A stretch of 64,000 bases of DNA, taken from positions 4,707,033 to 4,771,032 of the forward strand of contig NZ_LT985747.1 of NCBI RefSeq assembly GCF_900289175.1, read 5' to 3'. A model generated the notes under the pieces. The model was not told where the DNA came from. It did no database searches and saw nothing but the letters and a program-made list of their open reading frames with translations. The stretch comes from Paenibacillus faecalis. Lineage in GTDB: Bacteria > Bacillota > Bacilli > Paenibacillales > Paenibacillaceae. The position numbers and the translations under genes were made by a program. The stretch's first letter is position 1. Every line of letters starts with the position of its first letter. Shown in pieces: positions 42,470-51,600 of the stretch.

Positions 42470-43288
42470 CTACAAACAATTAATAAGCGTGTCCCATATC
42501 TCCGGCGGAATTTCGTGCCCTACGCCCTCCAGTGTAATTAGAGTTGCACCCGGAATGACATTGGCGAGATGAACACCATGTTCGTAAGGAATGATTGGAT
42601 CGTCCGTCCCGTGAACAACGAGCGTGGGAACAGCGATTTCTGCTGTCCTGCCCAAGTAAGATTCACCGCCGGACACAAGCCCGTGGTTATTGATGCTGGC
42701 GGGATTGTCCCAGTGCTCCCATTCTTCCTCAGCTAACCGGGTTATTCTTTTCTGATCAAACGGATATTTCGTGCCTGCCAGCACATGCCATTTGTCAACG
42801 GTAAATTGAATAAATGCGCGTTTATCGGACCAGTCTACATCAACATGATCAGCGAAAAACTGAATGACTTTTTCCTCAAGTCCAGGCAGATGGGGGGCGA
42901 AATTTGAAGTCATCATAAGCGTAATAGCTGACACCCGATGCGGATGTCGAAGTGCAATGATTTGCGTCAGCATTCCGCCCATGGATAGCCCAACGATATG
43001 TGCTTTTTCGATGCCATAGGCATCCAGAATGTGTATGGCATCATCGGCCATATCTTCAAAGGTGTATTCCGGATGCCCTGGTTTATACGCTATCGTTCGT
43101 CCAACATCCCGATGATCGTAGCGGATGACGAAACGGCCCGTATCGGATAAACGCTGGCAAAATTCTTTTTCCCACCAAACGAGGGAGGCTTGAGCTCCCA
43201 TGATAAGCAAAACAGCAGGATCGTTCCTGCTTCCGAAGCTTTCTGTATAGATGTGGACACCGTTATTTTCAATACGCAGCGGATTCAT
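42470..43288 (-). CDS. Alpha/beta hydrolase
   Basis: A 272-residue hydrolase. Nucleophile elbow GLSMGG (Ser at about 103), oxyanion region LLIMGAQASLVWW, Asp in VVHGTDDPIIP and His in GVGHEIP complete the triad. The pattern is close to the aclacinomycin methylesterase/DhmA-like group widely called alpha/beta hydrolase. TAGGAGG precedes the ATG. Substrate unknown. Confidence 0.9.
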   Translation of the reverse strand: MNPLRIENNGVHIYTESFGSRNDPAVLLIMGAQASLVWWEKEFCQRLSDTGRFVIRYDHRDVGRTIAYKPGHPEYTFEDMADDAIHILDAYGIEKAHIVGLSMGGMLTQIIALRHPHRVSAITLMMTSNFAPHLPGLEEKVIQFFADHVDVDWSDKRAFIQFTVDKWHVLAGTKYPFDQKRITRLAEEEWEHWDNPASINNHGLVSGGESYLGRTAEIAVPTLVVHGTDDPIIPYEHGVHLANVIPGATLITLEGVGHEIPPEIWDTLINCL

Positions 43289-43325
43289 CGATATTTTCCT
43301 CCTAATATTATATTATGAAATGAAA

Positions 43326-43348
43326 AACACAGGCTAAAGGGCCTGTGT
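43326..43348 (-). terminator. Terminator of the lysoplasmalogenase gene
   Basis: ACACAGG/CCTGTGT stem followed on the minus strand by five T. Confidence 0.75.
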
Positions 43349-43378
43349 CTCTTGTAGTCGAAAAGAAAATAAATACAG

Positions 43379-44056
43379 TTACGGAAAATGTTTGATTGCC
43401 GCATATCGTGTTGAACGTTGAAATCCTGCTAGACTTCGTGCAATTAGGAACTGTGCGCTGTAATAGGTTGTCATGATGTATACGTCGGAATACGAAATGC
43501 TGGAAATGAACATATTCCAGGACAAAATCGAGTCAGAGATGGTAAATAGAATGCTTCCCGCGATGGCCCACAGATTTCCGGTCATGATCGCTGACCAGAG
43601 CATTAGAGCAATGACCGTAATATAAGCGATTACCGGTACAATCAGAGATTCTTGCCCGCTCAATTCCAGTGCATGAACAAGTTTATCGCCCATAAAGTAA
43701 GCATACAGCGCAATCGGCACGATACAGGCAAAACGAAGGACAGAAAACTTCCAACGGCTGAAGAAACCTGTCAAATAGAACAGATGACCGACCAAGAACG
43801 CGGCCAATCCGTACACGAACCACCATATGATGAAAGCATCGCCTAGCATACAGAAGAACAGTCCAATCAATATGATATAGTGCATACGTGTTTTGGAATA
43901 CGGCATATTCATGTAGGCATATCCGATAATCAATATCATTGGAATGAGCTTGAACACCGCTTTCACCGCAATCGGGTCAGACGGAATAAAGAAAATGTAA
44001 AGAATGCTCATCAAGAGGATGATCAGAGGTAATCCGTATTTTTTCATTTTGGTCAT
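43379..44056 (-). CDS. YhhN-family lysoplasmalogenase-like membrane protein
   Basis: A 225-residue protein with about eight membrane segments. The YhhN/TMEM86 pattern is visible: FKLIPMILIIGYAY, GLFFCMLGDAFIIWW (conserved Asp) and ISDSILSWNMF (second conserved Asp). Eukaryotic TMEM86B hydrolyses lysoplasmalogens; the bacterial substrate is uncertain. Confidence 0.85.
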   Translation of the reverse strand: MTKMKKYGLPLIILLMSILYIFFIPSDPIAVKAVFKLIPMILIIGYAYMNMPYSKTRMHYIILIGLFFCMLGDAFIIWWFVYGLAAFLVGHLFYLTGFFSRWKFSVLRFACIVPIALYAYFMGDKLVHALELSGQESLIVPVIAYITVIALMLWSAIMTGNLWAIAGSILFTISDSILSWNMFISSISYSDVYIMTTYYSAQFLIARSLAGFQRSTRYAAIKHFP

Positions 44057-44215
44057 GTCCCCTTTGAAAAATGTACTTCATATATTTTCACCATATGCTC
44101 CCGGAATCCTCTTTATTGGTGTTTTATACAAAAAAAAGATGCGCTGAATGCGCTAAATAAAAGGTTTCCTTCACACACCTGTCTTCTCTATATTTCGGTT
44201 ATTTTAGAGGAAATG

Positions 44216-45319
44216 TTAATGTTTTTGCGTTTGCGCTATACAGAGAACTTCGCGTTTAAGCTCTTCCTGCATCTCTTCCACTTTATCATTATCCACAAAA
44301 GGGGTAAAGATATGTTTAAGCTGATCCAAATAAGATTGGGCGGCTGCCAAATGACCAGTGGACTCTTTCATTTTTGATGAATATTGTTGTTTGAAGACGT
44401 TCAGCGTTTCTTCATGGCGTTCGTCGGTTCCCGGCTGAACGCAGCGTGCATACGTATCGATGATCTCATCGGAAGGCCGATCCGGGAAATACTCATGCGG
44501 TGCGGTGCTGTCAAAGATCGCAAATCCGGCTTCTCTGGCAATGACCATATCAATGCTGTTTGGGTCAAAACCGCAGTGATAGATCTCTACATCAAAACCT
44601 CGCTCCTCTCCGGCTGCTGCTATTTTTTTGAGCATGGTAGATTTTCCGGTGCCGGCTCTCCCTTTTATTAGATATCTTTTTAGACCTTGGGTTAGGTCAG
44701 GAACAAAGTCAATAGCACCTTTCGGAGTTGCAGCACCAAGGAAGCGATGAATGATGCGAGATTGTTTATTCAGTGTCTGCTCACCATATAATCGCTTTAT
44801 ATACTCCTCTGTCATTTCATTAGCCGCATCAAAATTCATATGTTTTATATACAGTGCTTCCCAATCATCATGTATATGAAGCGCTTGTGCAAATCCGGCG
44901 TACGCATCTTCATGGGCCTGTTTTATTTGAAGATTCAAATGATCGATTTCGCTCTGAAATCGGCTGAGGCCTTTTAAATCAACACAGGTATCGTCCAGGT
45001 TCAGAAACTGAATGGCTGACTCGGTCTCGTTGGCGACCATGCCCCGGAAGGCTGCGCCGGTAATCATACCGATACTCAGATCAGGCGCGATCCAACCGTC
45101 AATTGAATCGTTATCAGAAGCAGAGTGGAGAATCCACAGCTCATGACCGATTCGGGACATCTCATCTCCGATATTGCGTATCAGGTTTGCATTGCCACTG
45201 CCTGGGGAGCCATCGACAATAAAAATAGATTCTATTCCCTCCAGTGAAGAATGAAGAAGGCTCATAAAGCCTCGTGCTGTATTACCGGCTGCGAAGTAGT
45301 TTCGGATGACTGCAGTCAT
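44216..45319 (-). CDS. Tandem P-loop ATPase of unknown function
   Basis: A 367-residue soluble protein with two P-loop modules. The first loop (37-45, GSPGSGNAN) lacks the essential Lys; the second (220-227, GRAGTGKS) is intact. Both are preceded by a hydrophobic strand (IFIVDG and RYLIKG). It resembles the uncharacterised Firmicute PRK06851-like family. I start at ATG 45319 with AAAGGTG upstream instead of the GTG at 45328. No clear operon partner; the next minus-strand gene is the lysoplasmalogenase 160 bp away. Confidence 0.72.
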   Translation of the reverse strand: MTAVIRNYFAAGNTARGFMSLLHSSLEGIESIFIVDGSPGSGNANLIRNIGDEMSRIGHELWILHSASDNDSIDGWIAPDLSIGMITGAAFRGMVANETESAIQFLNLDDTCVDLKGLSRFQSEIDHLNLQIKQAHEDAYAGFAQALHIHDDWEALYIKHMNFDAANEMTEEYIKRLYGEQTLNKQSRIIHRFLGAATPKGAIDFVPDLTQGLKRYLIKGRAGTGKSTMLKKIAAAGEERGFDVEIYHCGFDPNSIDMVIAREAGFAIFDSTAPHEYFPDRPSDEIIDTYARCVQPGTDERHEETLNVFKQQYSSKMKESTGHLAAAQSYLDQLKHIFTPFVDNDKVEEMQEELKREVLCIAQTQKH

Positions 45320-45568
45320 AACGATCACACCTTTCTAGGCTGCTGCTAACGGTTTTTACTTCATGGTATTATGTTTGGGCGAAAAAGGTGCGGAGTATTC
45401 CTAAAAGGAAGTGGTTGGATACAAAACTTTGCCAAGGGACAGCTCCATGAACTCCCCTTGTGTTCGTCCTGAAATTTTGGGACAATAAGAAACAGAATGT
45501 CGGTGTTAAAGCCATTTTAGTAGAAAAAATGATCATTGTACTGTTTCACGAAGGGAAAGGACAGATAA

Positions 45569-46621
45569 ATGAACAAACCATCCATTTATGGATTAACTTT
45601 AGATCAGCTGGGATTATGGCTGGAAGAACGAGGGGACAAAAAGTCCCGTGCAGCACGAGTTTGGGATTGGCTGTATCGGAAGCGGGTCACCCGTTTTTCG
45701 GAGATGACAGATCTGAACGAAGGATGCTTGCAACTTCTTGAGGAACATTTTTCAATATTGACGCTGGAAGAACATACGAAGCAGGTATCTGCGGACGGGA
45801 CGGTGAAATTTCTGTTCAAGCTGACCGACGGCAACCTGATCGAGACGGTGCTGATGCGTCATAAGTTCGGGCTGTCTGTATGTGTAACGACTCAGGTTGG
45901 CTGTAACATCGGTTGCAGCTTCTGTGCGAGCGGGCTGATCAGAAAAAGCCGGGATCTGACCAGCGGGGAAATCGTAGAGCAGATTATGAAGGTTCAACTT
46001 TATCTGGACGAGGCCGGCAAAGACGAGCTGGTCAGTCATGTCGTTGTTATGGGGATTGGCGAGCCGTTTGATAACTTTGATCATATGTCGAATTTCATCC
46101 GTGTGATTAAAGACCATAAAGGTTTGGCGATCGGACCAAGGCATATTACTGTATCAACGAGCGGGATTGCTCCTAAAATCATTGAGTTTGCAGATAGCGA
46201 CCTGCAAGTAAACCTGGCGATTTCCCTGCATGCGTCAAATAATGAGCTTCGAACACGAATCATGAAGATCAACCGTGCTTATCCGCTGGAGAAGCTGATG
46301 CCCGCTATCGATTATTATCTTGAGAAGTCCAACCGCAGAGTAACGCTGGAATATATTTTGCTAAAGGATGTAAATGATCAGAGTGAGCATGCTTTGGAAC
46401 TAGCAGAACTTGTGGGCGATAGGAAAAAGCAAGTGAACGTTAATCTGATTCCATACAATCCGGTGGATGAGCATAGTCAGTATCAGCGCAGCACACAGGA
46501 ATCGATCACTGCCTTCTATGACACTTTGAAAAAGCAGGGCGTAAGTGTTAGCGTTCGTCTTGAGCATGGAACCGATATTGATGCGGCTTGTGGACAGTTA
46601 AGAAGCAAACAAATGAAATGA
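45569..46621 (+). CDS. RlmN-family radical-SAM 23S rRNA methyltransferase
   Basis: A 350-residue enzyme. The radical SAM cluster is C112-x3-C116-x2-C119 (VGCNIGCSFCASG), GIGEPFDN binds SAM, and the second catalytic Cys341 is in DIDAACGQL. RlmN makes 2-methyladenosine at 23S A2503; Cfr, a related resistance enzyme, makes 8-methyladenosine. The VTTQVGC and MGIGEPFDN blocks are RlmN-like, but the loop after the cluster (GLIRKSRDL) differs from the usual TLGGLKRNL, so this may be a second paralogue. Confidence 0.85.
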   Translation: MNKPSIYGLTLDQLGLWLEERGDKKSRAARVWDWLYRKRVTRFSEMTDLNEGCLQLLEEHFSILTLEEHTKQVSADGTVKFLFKLTDGNLIETVLMRHKFGLSVCVTTQVGCNIGCSFCASGLIRKSRDLTSGEIVEQIMKVQLYLDEAGKDELVSHVVVMGIGEPFDNFDHMSNFIRVIKDHKGLAIGPRHITVSTSGIAPKIIEFADSDLQVNLAISLHASNNELRTRIMKINRAYPLEKLMPAIDYYLEKSNRRVTLEYILLKDVNDQSEHALELAELVGDRKKQVNVNLIPYNPVDEHSQYQRSTQESITAFYDTLKKQGVSVSVRLEHGTDIDAACGQLRSKQMK

Positions 46622-46688
46622 TAAAAACAAGAGCCTTCCTGAGCAGTATCAGGAAAGCAGTAAAGTAAAACGTATGATGACTCGAAAG

Positions 46689-46740
46689 AAGCGTCGATTT
46701 GTCGTATCCTTTGAATAGGGCGATAAATGACGTTTTTTTC
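46689..46740 (+). terminator. Terminator after the RlmN-family gene
   Basis: Long stem ATTTGTCG/CGATAAAT extended by GCGTC/GACGT, followed by seven T. Confidence 0.8.
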
Positions 46741-46803
46741 GAGTGCGATTTATTTCTAATGAGTACCCCGAATACATACATAATGATGGAGGAGGATTTT
46801 GAT

Positions 46804-47571
46804 ATGCATACGAAATCCAGTCTATTGAAAGAACTTGAAGACTTGGGGATCGACCGGAAGGGAACATTGCTTGTCCATTCTTCTATGAAAAGCATCGGTG
46901 AAGTTGAGGGAGGGGCTGATACGGTCCTGGATGCTCTTTCAGAATATATGAAGGAAGGCTTGTTGGTTCTGCCAACACATACGTGGTCGTATATCAATGC
47001 GAAGAATCCAAGGTTTGAGGTGGAAAACTCGCCTTCCTGCGTAGGGATTCTTCCAGAGATGTTTCGTAAACGTGAGGGAGTTATTCGTTCGTATCATCCC
47101 ACACACTCGGTAGCGGCTCTAGGAAAAGATGCTGCAGCTTTTACCCAAGGGGATGAGCGGTTCGACACACCTTGTCACCGTGAATCGGCATGGGGCAAGC
47201 TTCTCGATCGGAAAGCAACCATCATGCTGCTAGGTGTTGATTTACGCAGAAACACATTCATCCATGGTATTGAAGAGTGGGTTAACGTACCGGATCGTTT
47301 TTCAGAGAAGCCGGAAGCACTTGTCACTGTGCTGGGAGATGGCACGGAAATCCCGGTTCCTTCACGCAGACATATCGGTCCGGCGTCGTCGGAATATTTT
47401 TGGAAGGTAGATGACCTTCTTGTTGAACAAGGCGCGATGTATAAAGGAAAACTGGGAGATGCGGTCGTCCGGGTATGTGATACGGTAAAATTAACGGATA
47501 TCATTTCGCCGATGTTGCAGGAAAATCCATATCTGTTTTTCGATAACGAACCGCTTCAGCAAAAAGCTTGA
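46804..47571 (+). CDS. AAC(3)-family aminoglycoside acetyltransferase homologue
   Basis: A 255-residue member of the antibiotic N-acetyltransferase (AAC(3)) family, like YokD of B. subtilis. Motifs: LLVHSSMKSIG, LVLPTHTWSY, RSYHPTHSVAALG and the DTPCHRESAWGKL acetyl-CoA site. ATG 46804 has GGAGG at 8-nt spacing; the 35 extra upstream codons are not used. Family members acetylate the 3-amino group of aminoglycosides, but chromosomal homologues often do not confer resistance. Confidence 0.9.
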   Translation: MHTKSSLLKELEDLGIDRKGTLLVHSSMKSIGEVEGGADTVLDALSEYMKEGLLVLPTHTWSYINAKNPRFEVENSPSCVGILPEMFRKREGVIRSYHPTHSVAALGKDAAAFTQGDERFDTPCHRESAWGKLLDRKATIMLLGVDLRRNTFIHGIEEWVNVPDRFSEKPEALVTVLGDGTEIPVPSRRHIGPASSEYFWKVDDLLVEQGAMYKGKLGDAVVRVCDTVKLTDIISPMLQENPYLFFDNEPLQQKA

Positions 47572-47635
47572 ACTCAATATTTTTCTTATTTAGGGTATAA
47601 TGGAATAAACCAACAAAAAATGGGAGCTGTAAAAA

Positions 47636-48118
47636 ATGTCTAGTGAAGAAGAATTAATTGTCACCGCCGAAGGTTATGCGAAATTGGAGGAAGAACTGAA
47701 GTATCTAAAAGAGGTCAAACGCAAGGAATTAGCAGAACGACTGAAAGTCGCTATCAGTTATGGCGATCTGCGGGAGAACAGCGAATATCATTCTGCTAAA
47801 GAAGATCAGGCGTTTATGGAGACCCGAATCATCATGCTTGAAAAGATGCTAACCAAGGCCAGAGTCGTTGACGTGGACAATCTGAACTTAGACAAGGTAA
47901 GTGTAGGCTCGGTTGTTGTTTTAAAGGATATTGAATTTAACGAAAAAATTGAGTATCGGATCGTTGGCCCGGCCGAGGCGGACGTTACAAACAATAAGCT
48001 TTCTTACGAAAGTCCACTCGGTAAAGAACTGATGGGTAAAGAAGTAGGCAGTATCATTCATGTTGATGCTCCGATCGGGGTCATTAAATATGAGCTGCTG
48101 GAGATCAAAGCGGATTAA
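47636..48118 (+). CDS. greA: Transcription elongation factor GreA
   Basis: A 160-residue factor that rescues backtracked RNA polymerase. N-terminal coiled coil (about 8-80) with the acidic tip (GDLRENSEYHSAKEDQ) and C-terminal FKBP-like domain (about 85-158, VGSVVVLKD and ESPLGKELMGKEVG). A perfect TATAAT lies at 47596-47601, 35 bp before the start. Confidence 0.96.
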   Translation: MSSEEELIVTAEGYAKLEEELKYLKEVKRKELAERLKVAISYGDLRENSEYHSAKEDQAFMETRIIMLEKMLTKARVVDVDNLNLDKVSVGSVVVLKDIEFNEKIEYRIVGPAEADVTNNKLSYESPLGKELMGKEVGSIIHVDAPIGVIKYELLEIKAD

Positions 48119-48132
48119 CCATATGGTATGGA

Positions 48133-48193
48133 ATAAGGGATGTCTCGAAGAAGAACTGCACGCAGTTCTCCTATTTATCGGGACATCTTTTTT
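48133..48193 (+). terminator. Terminator after greA
   Basis: AAGGGATGTCTCGA pairs with TCGGGACATCTTT around an inner AGAACTGC/GCAGTTCT hairpin; a T7 run follows. Confidence 0.85.
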
Positions 48194-48679
48194 TGTGCTC
48201 TAATATTTTTACTTATGAAGCTTGGCGCGTTTGATGTTTCGATGTTTCCTCTTATCTTTGTTCAATGTAAGACTCCTCTTGACCGCCCCCGACGGCATGC
48301 AGTTGTTTGTCTCATACAGATAGGACTTCCGAATGATTTATAAGAGATAATATGTAATTTGAAAAATAGTATAAAAGACCTGGATGAAGCTCGATCCGTC
48401 ATTTGGCTGATGTTTTTCTGTATTGTTTGACAAGGTATGATCGTCAAGAAGAACATTGGTCGACAAAATGCACATAAGAATGACATTGCATCCTGCCGCC
48501 TGAAAGGACCGCCTCGAATCCGAAATATTGGAAATATAGAAATCTATTAGAATAGGTGATACTATATTTCCAAAATTAACAAAGCAAATATCACATAATA
48601 GAAAGGAGTGGCGCGGGAAAGCACCAAGTACCGGCATACATAGACCAAGTTGATATTATAAGAGAATCGAGGGAATTCA
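48194..48679. other. 486-bp gap before the SLH protease gene
   Basis: It holds the 12-bp inverted repeat at 48528-48573 and an A-rich stretch with an AAAGGAG at about 48601 that is not followed by a useful start. The region presumably carries the protease promoter and a long leader. No gene is supported. Confidence 0.5.
48528..48573. repeat. 12-bp inverted repeat upstream of the SLH protease
   Basis: TTGGAAATATAG (48528-48539) and CTATATTTCCAA (48562-48573) are perfectly complementary, with a 22-nt loop that itself contains CTATT/AATAG. There is no T tract, so an operator or mRNA-stabilising stem is more likely than a terminator. Confidence 0.6.
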
Positions 48680-51600
48680 TTGAAGAAGAAATCATTTTTC
48701 CGAAAACTACCCGTTGTTTCACTTGCTCTGTTATTGTCAGCTAGCCTTGCTGTTCCGTCGGTTGGCTACGCCAATCTGAATCCGGATACAACATCGCAGA
48801 TCGTCAAGAGGGCGGGACAAGATGGTATGTATGCCACAGAAGCGGCAGAGGCTTATATCTCACCTGAAATCAACACTTCATCATCGAGAGAAATAAACGT
48901 TATTGTACAGCTAAGCAATGAACCTGCAGCCGTTGGGAAATTCGCTGCCCAAATGGGTATCCGGAGCATGTCACCTTCTTCATTGGAATCGGCTGCTTCA
49001 AGGGAGCAAACCTCCTTTGAAGACGAGGTCAGAAAGATCGGTATTCCGCTTAAAGTAAATTACCGTTACAATACCGTACTCAACGGTATGGAGGTAACGG
49101 TTCCGGCCAACCGGATTCCGGAATTGGCAGCGATCCCCGGGGTGAAATCCATATATGAGAACAAAACGTATTATTCGGTTCCAATTGTGGAAGCGCCTGC
49201 ATTGCCTGAAGATCAAGCAATCTATGACAAAGCACCGCTGGATCAGATGAATGTCCCGGAAGCGTGGGCGAAAGGGTTAACGGGGAAAGGACTTAAGGTT
49301 GGAGTTATCGATACCGGTGTAGATTACAAGCATCCGGATCTGATTGATGCCTACAAAGGCGGGTGGGATTCATTCGAGCAGGATAATGATCCGTATGAAG
49401 AGCCGCCGATATCTCCCGAGGACGATCCCTTTAAAACAGGCTTCGCTGGAACAACGCATGGAACTCATGTATCCGGTACCATTGTCGGAAGAGCAGATAA
49501 CGAAAGCTCTGAAATTCAGCAAAAAGGGGTAGCCTATGAGGCCGAGCTTTATGTATATAAAGTACTTGGCCGAAATCCAAAAACAGGACGCTCATCCGGT
49601 TCATCTGCTCAAGTCATTGACGGGATTGAGCGCGCTGTAAAGGATGGCATGGACGTGATCAATCTATCCCTGGGCTCAGATATGGAGAAGGACGCCAATT
49701 CGCCGGATACAATCGCTGTAAATAACGCCGTTTTATCAGGAGTCGTGGCGGTTGTAGCGAATGGTAACGCAGCGGACAAAGGACCTTATTATTACTCCAT
49801 GGGATCACCGGCGGGTGCCCAGCTGGCAATCTCTGTCGGTGCTGTAACGAGTCCGAGCTATTATTTCAAGGCGGCAGCTACCTTTATGCAGGGACCAAAT
49901 TCGGAAGCACCGGAAGCTCCAGAAGCTAAGGAGAATGATGGATCTGAACCGAAGGCGCCAGAGCCGCCGTCTGATGAAGATGAATCGAAAGATCCTCAAG
50001 TATCAGAGCCTCCGGCTAATGAGAATGAAGCACCAGAATTAGGAGTAACAGATCCGCCAACTGGCGGGGATGAAAGGGCGGAGTCGCAGACCGTAGCACC
50101 GCCATCTGACGCGGATGAAGCATCGGCACCGAAAGCGACACAATCGTCAACTGGCGAGGAAGGAGCATCAGTTCTGGAAGCGACACAACCGGCAACAGGT
50201 GAGGGGGATGCAGCAGCTCCGGACACGCCAAAACCACCAACAGGCGAAGAGGAAGCACCAGCTCCGGACACGCAAGAACCACCTATAGGCGAGGAGGAAG
50301 AGCAAACCGAGGAAACGCCAGATCCATCAACTGGTGAAGATGGGGCGCCGGTACCGGATGAAACCGATCCGCCCGTTGATGAGAATGAAGCGAATCCGGA
50401 ACCAAGTGTTAACGAGCCTATTTTCTCGAATATGGATCTAAACGTGATGGGTTGGAAGGTAGCGGAGGAAGATTTTGCGTCCATTATGGGAACAGAACCG
50501 ATTGAGCTGGTTTATGCGGATCTGGGTCAGGCAGAGGATTTCGATAATTTGGAAGTAATGGACAAGGTTGTTCTTATATCCCGAGGCAATTCGCCGTTTG
50601 TGGACAAACTGGCTAACGCAAAAGCGAGAGGGGCAAAGGCCGTTATTTTCTTTAACGGAAACACGAAGCCGGATAATATCAATGAAGCCGATCTATCGGA
50701 ATCTATACCAAATCGCGATGATTTCATCGGTACGACCCTGGGTGAAAGTTATGATTTTATCCCTCATTTTGATATGAAGGGATCAGTAGGACGTGAGATT
50801 GCAAGACAAATCATCAATAAACCGGATGAGACTGTAACCGTTACGTTTGCAGAGGATTATCCTAAAATTGACGTGAAAGGCGATACGATTTCTACATTCA
50901 GCTCACGTGGACCAAACGCAGACGGGCTGCTTGGCATCAAACCGGACTTGGTAGCTCCGGGTGTCAATATCCGGTCAACATGGCCAGCCTATGGACTTTT
51001 TCACCCCGATGCATCTTATGCTGAAGCGTACAACCGGAACAGTGGAACAAGTATGGCTGCGCCGCATGTAGCAGGGTTAGCTTTATTGCTTTTGCAGCAA
51101 AATCCGGAATGGTCTCCGTTTGATGTGCGCTCGGCTTTGACGAATACATCGGATACTTTGTTTGACGAAAACAATACACGATACGATGTTTATTCCCAAG
51201 GAGCCGGACGTCCCGACCTGGATGAGGCTTTGGAAACACCGGCTTTGCTGCAAACGGTAGAAAAGATCACGATTTTGGACAAAGAGTTAAATCAGAAGGA
51301 GGTTATCAATTACGGATCATCGGCAAGTTTCGGTATGGGGAAAGCCGGAAGTGGAACCCAGATGATGGAGCTACAGCTCAAAAATATTTCTGGCAGCAAG
51401 GTTCAATATAATGCGACCGTTAAACTGCATGAAAGTGTGACATCCGATCCTTGGAATGCGGTAGCGACACCGGATGTAAATGGAGTATCCGCTCAACTGG
51501 TCGGGATCGGTGAGAATGCGACTGTGTCGGCAGAGGCAGGAAAAACCCAACCGTTCTTCCTGCAGGTTGAAAGAAAGGATGCAGCTGCAAACGGTGTGTA

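Noticed and set aside
48262..48637. Minus-strand frames in the gap before the SLH protease
   Set aside because: Composition and lack of ribosome sites or homology indicate chance frames in leader DNA.
49805..50484. Long minus-strand Ser/Gly-rich frames opposite the protease repeats
   Set aside because: They are reverse-strand images of the Pro/Glu repeat array.
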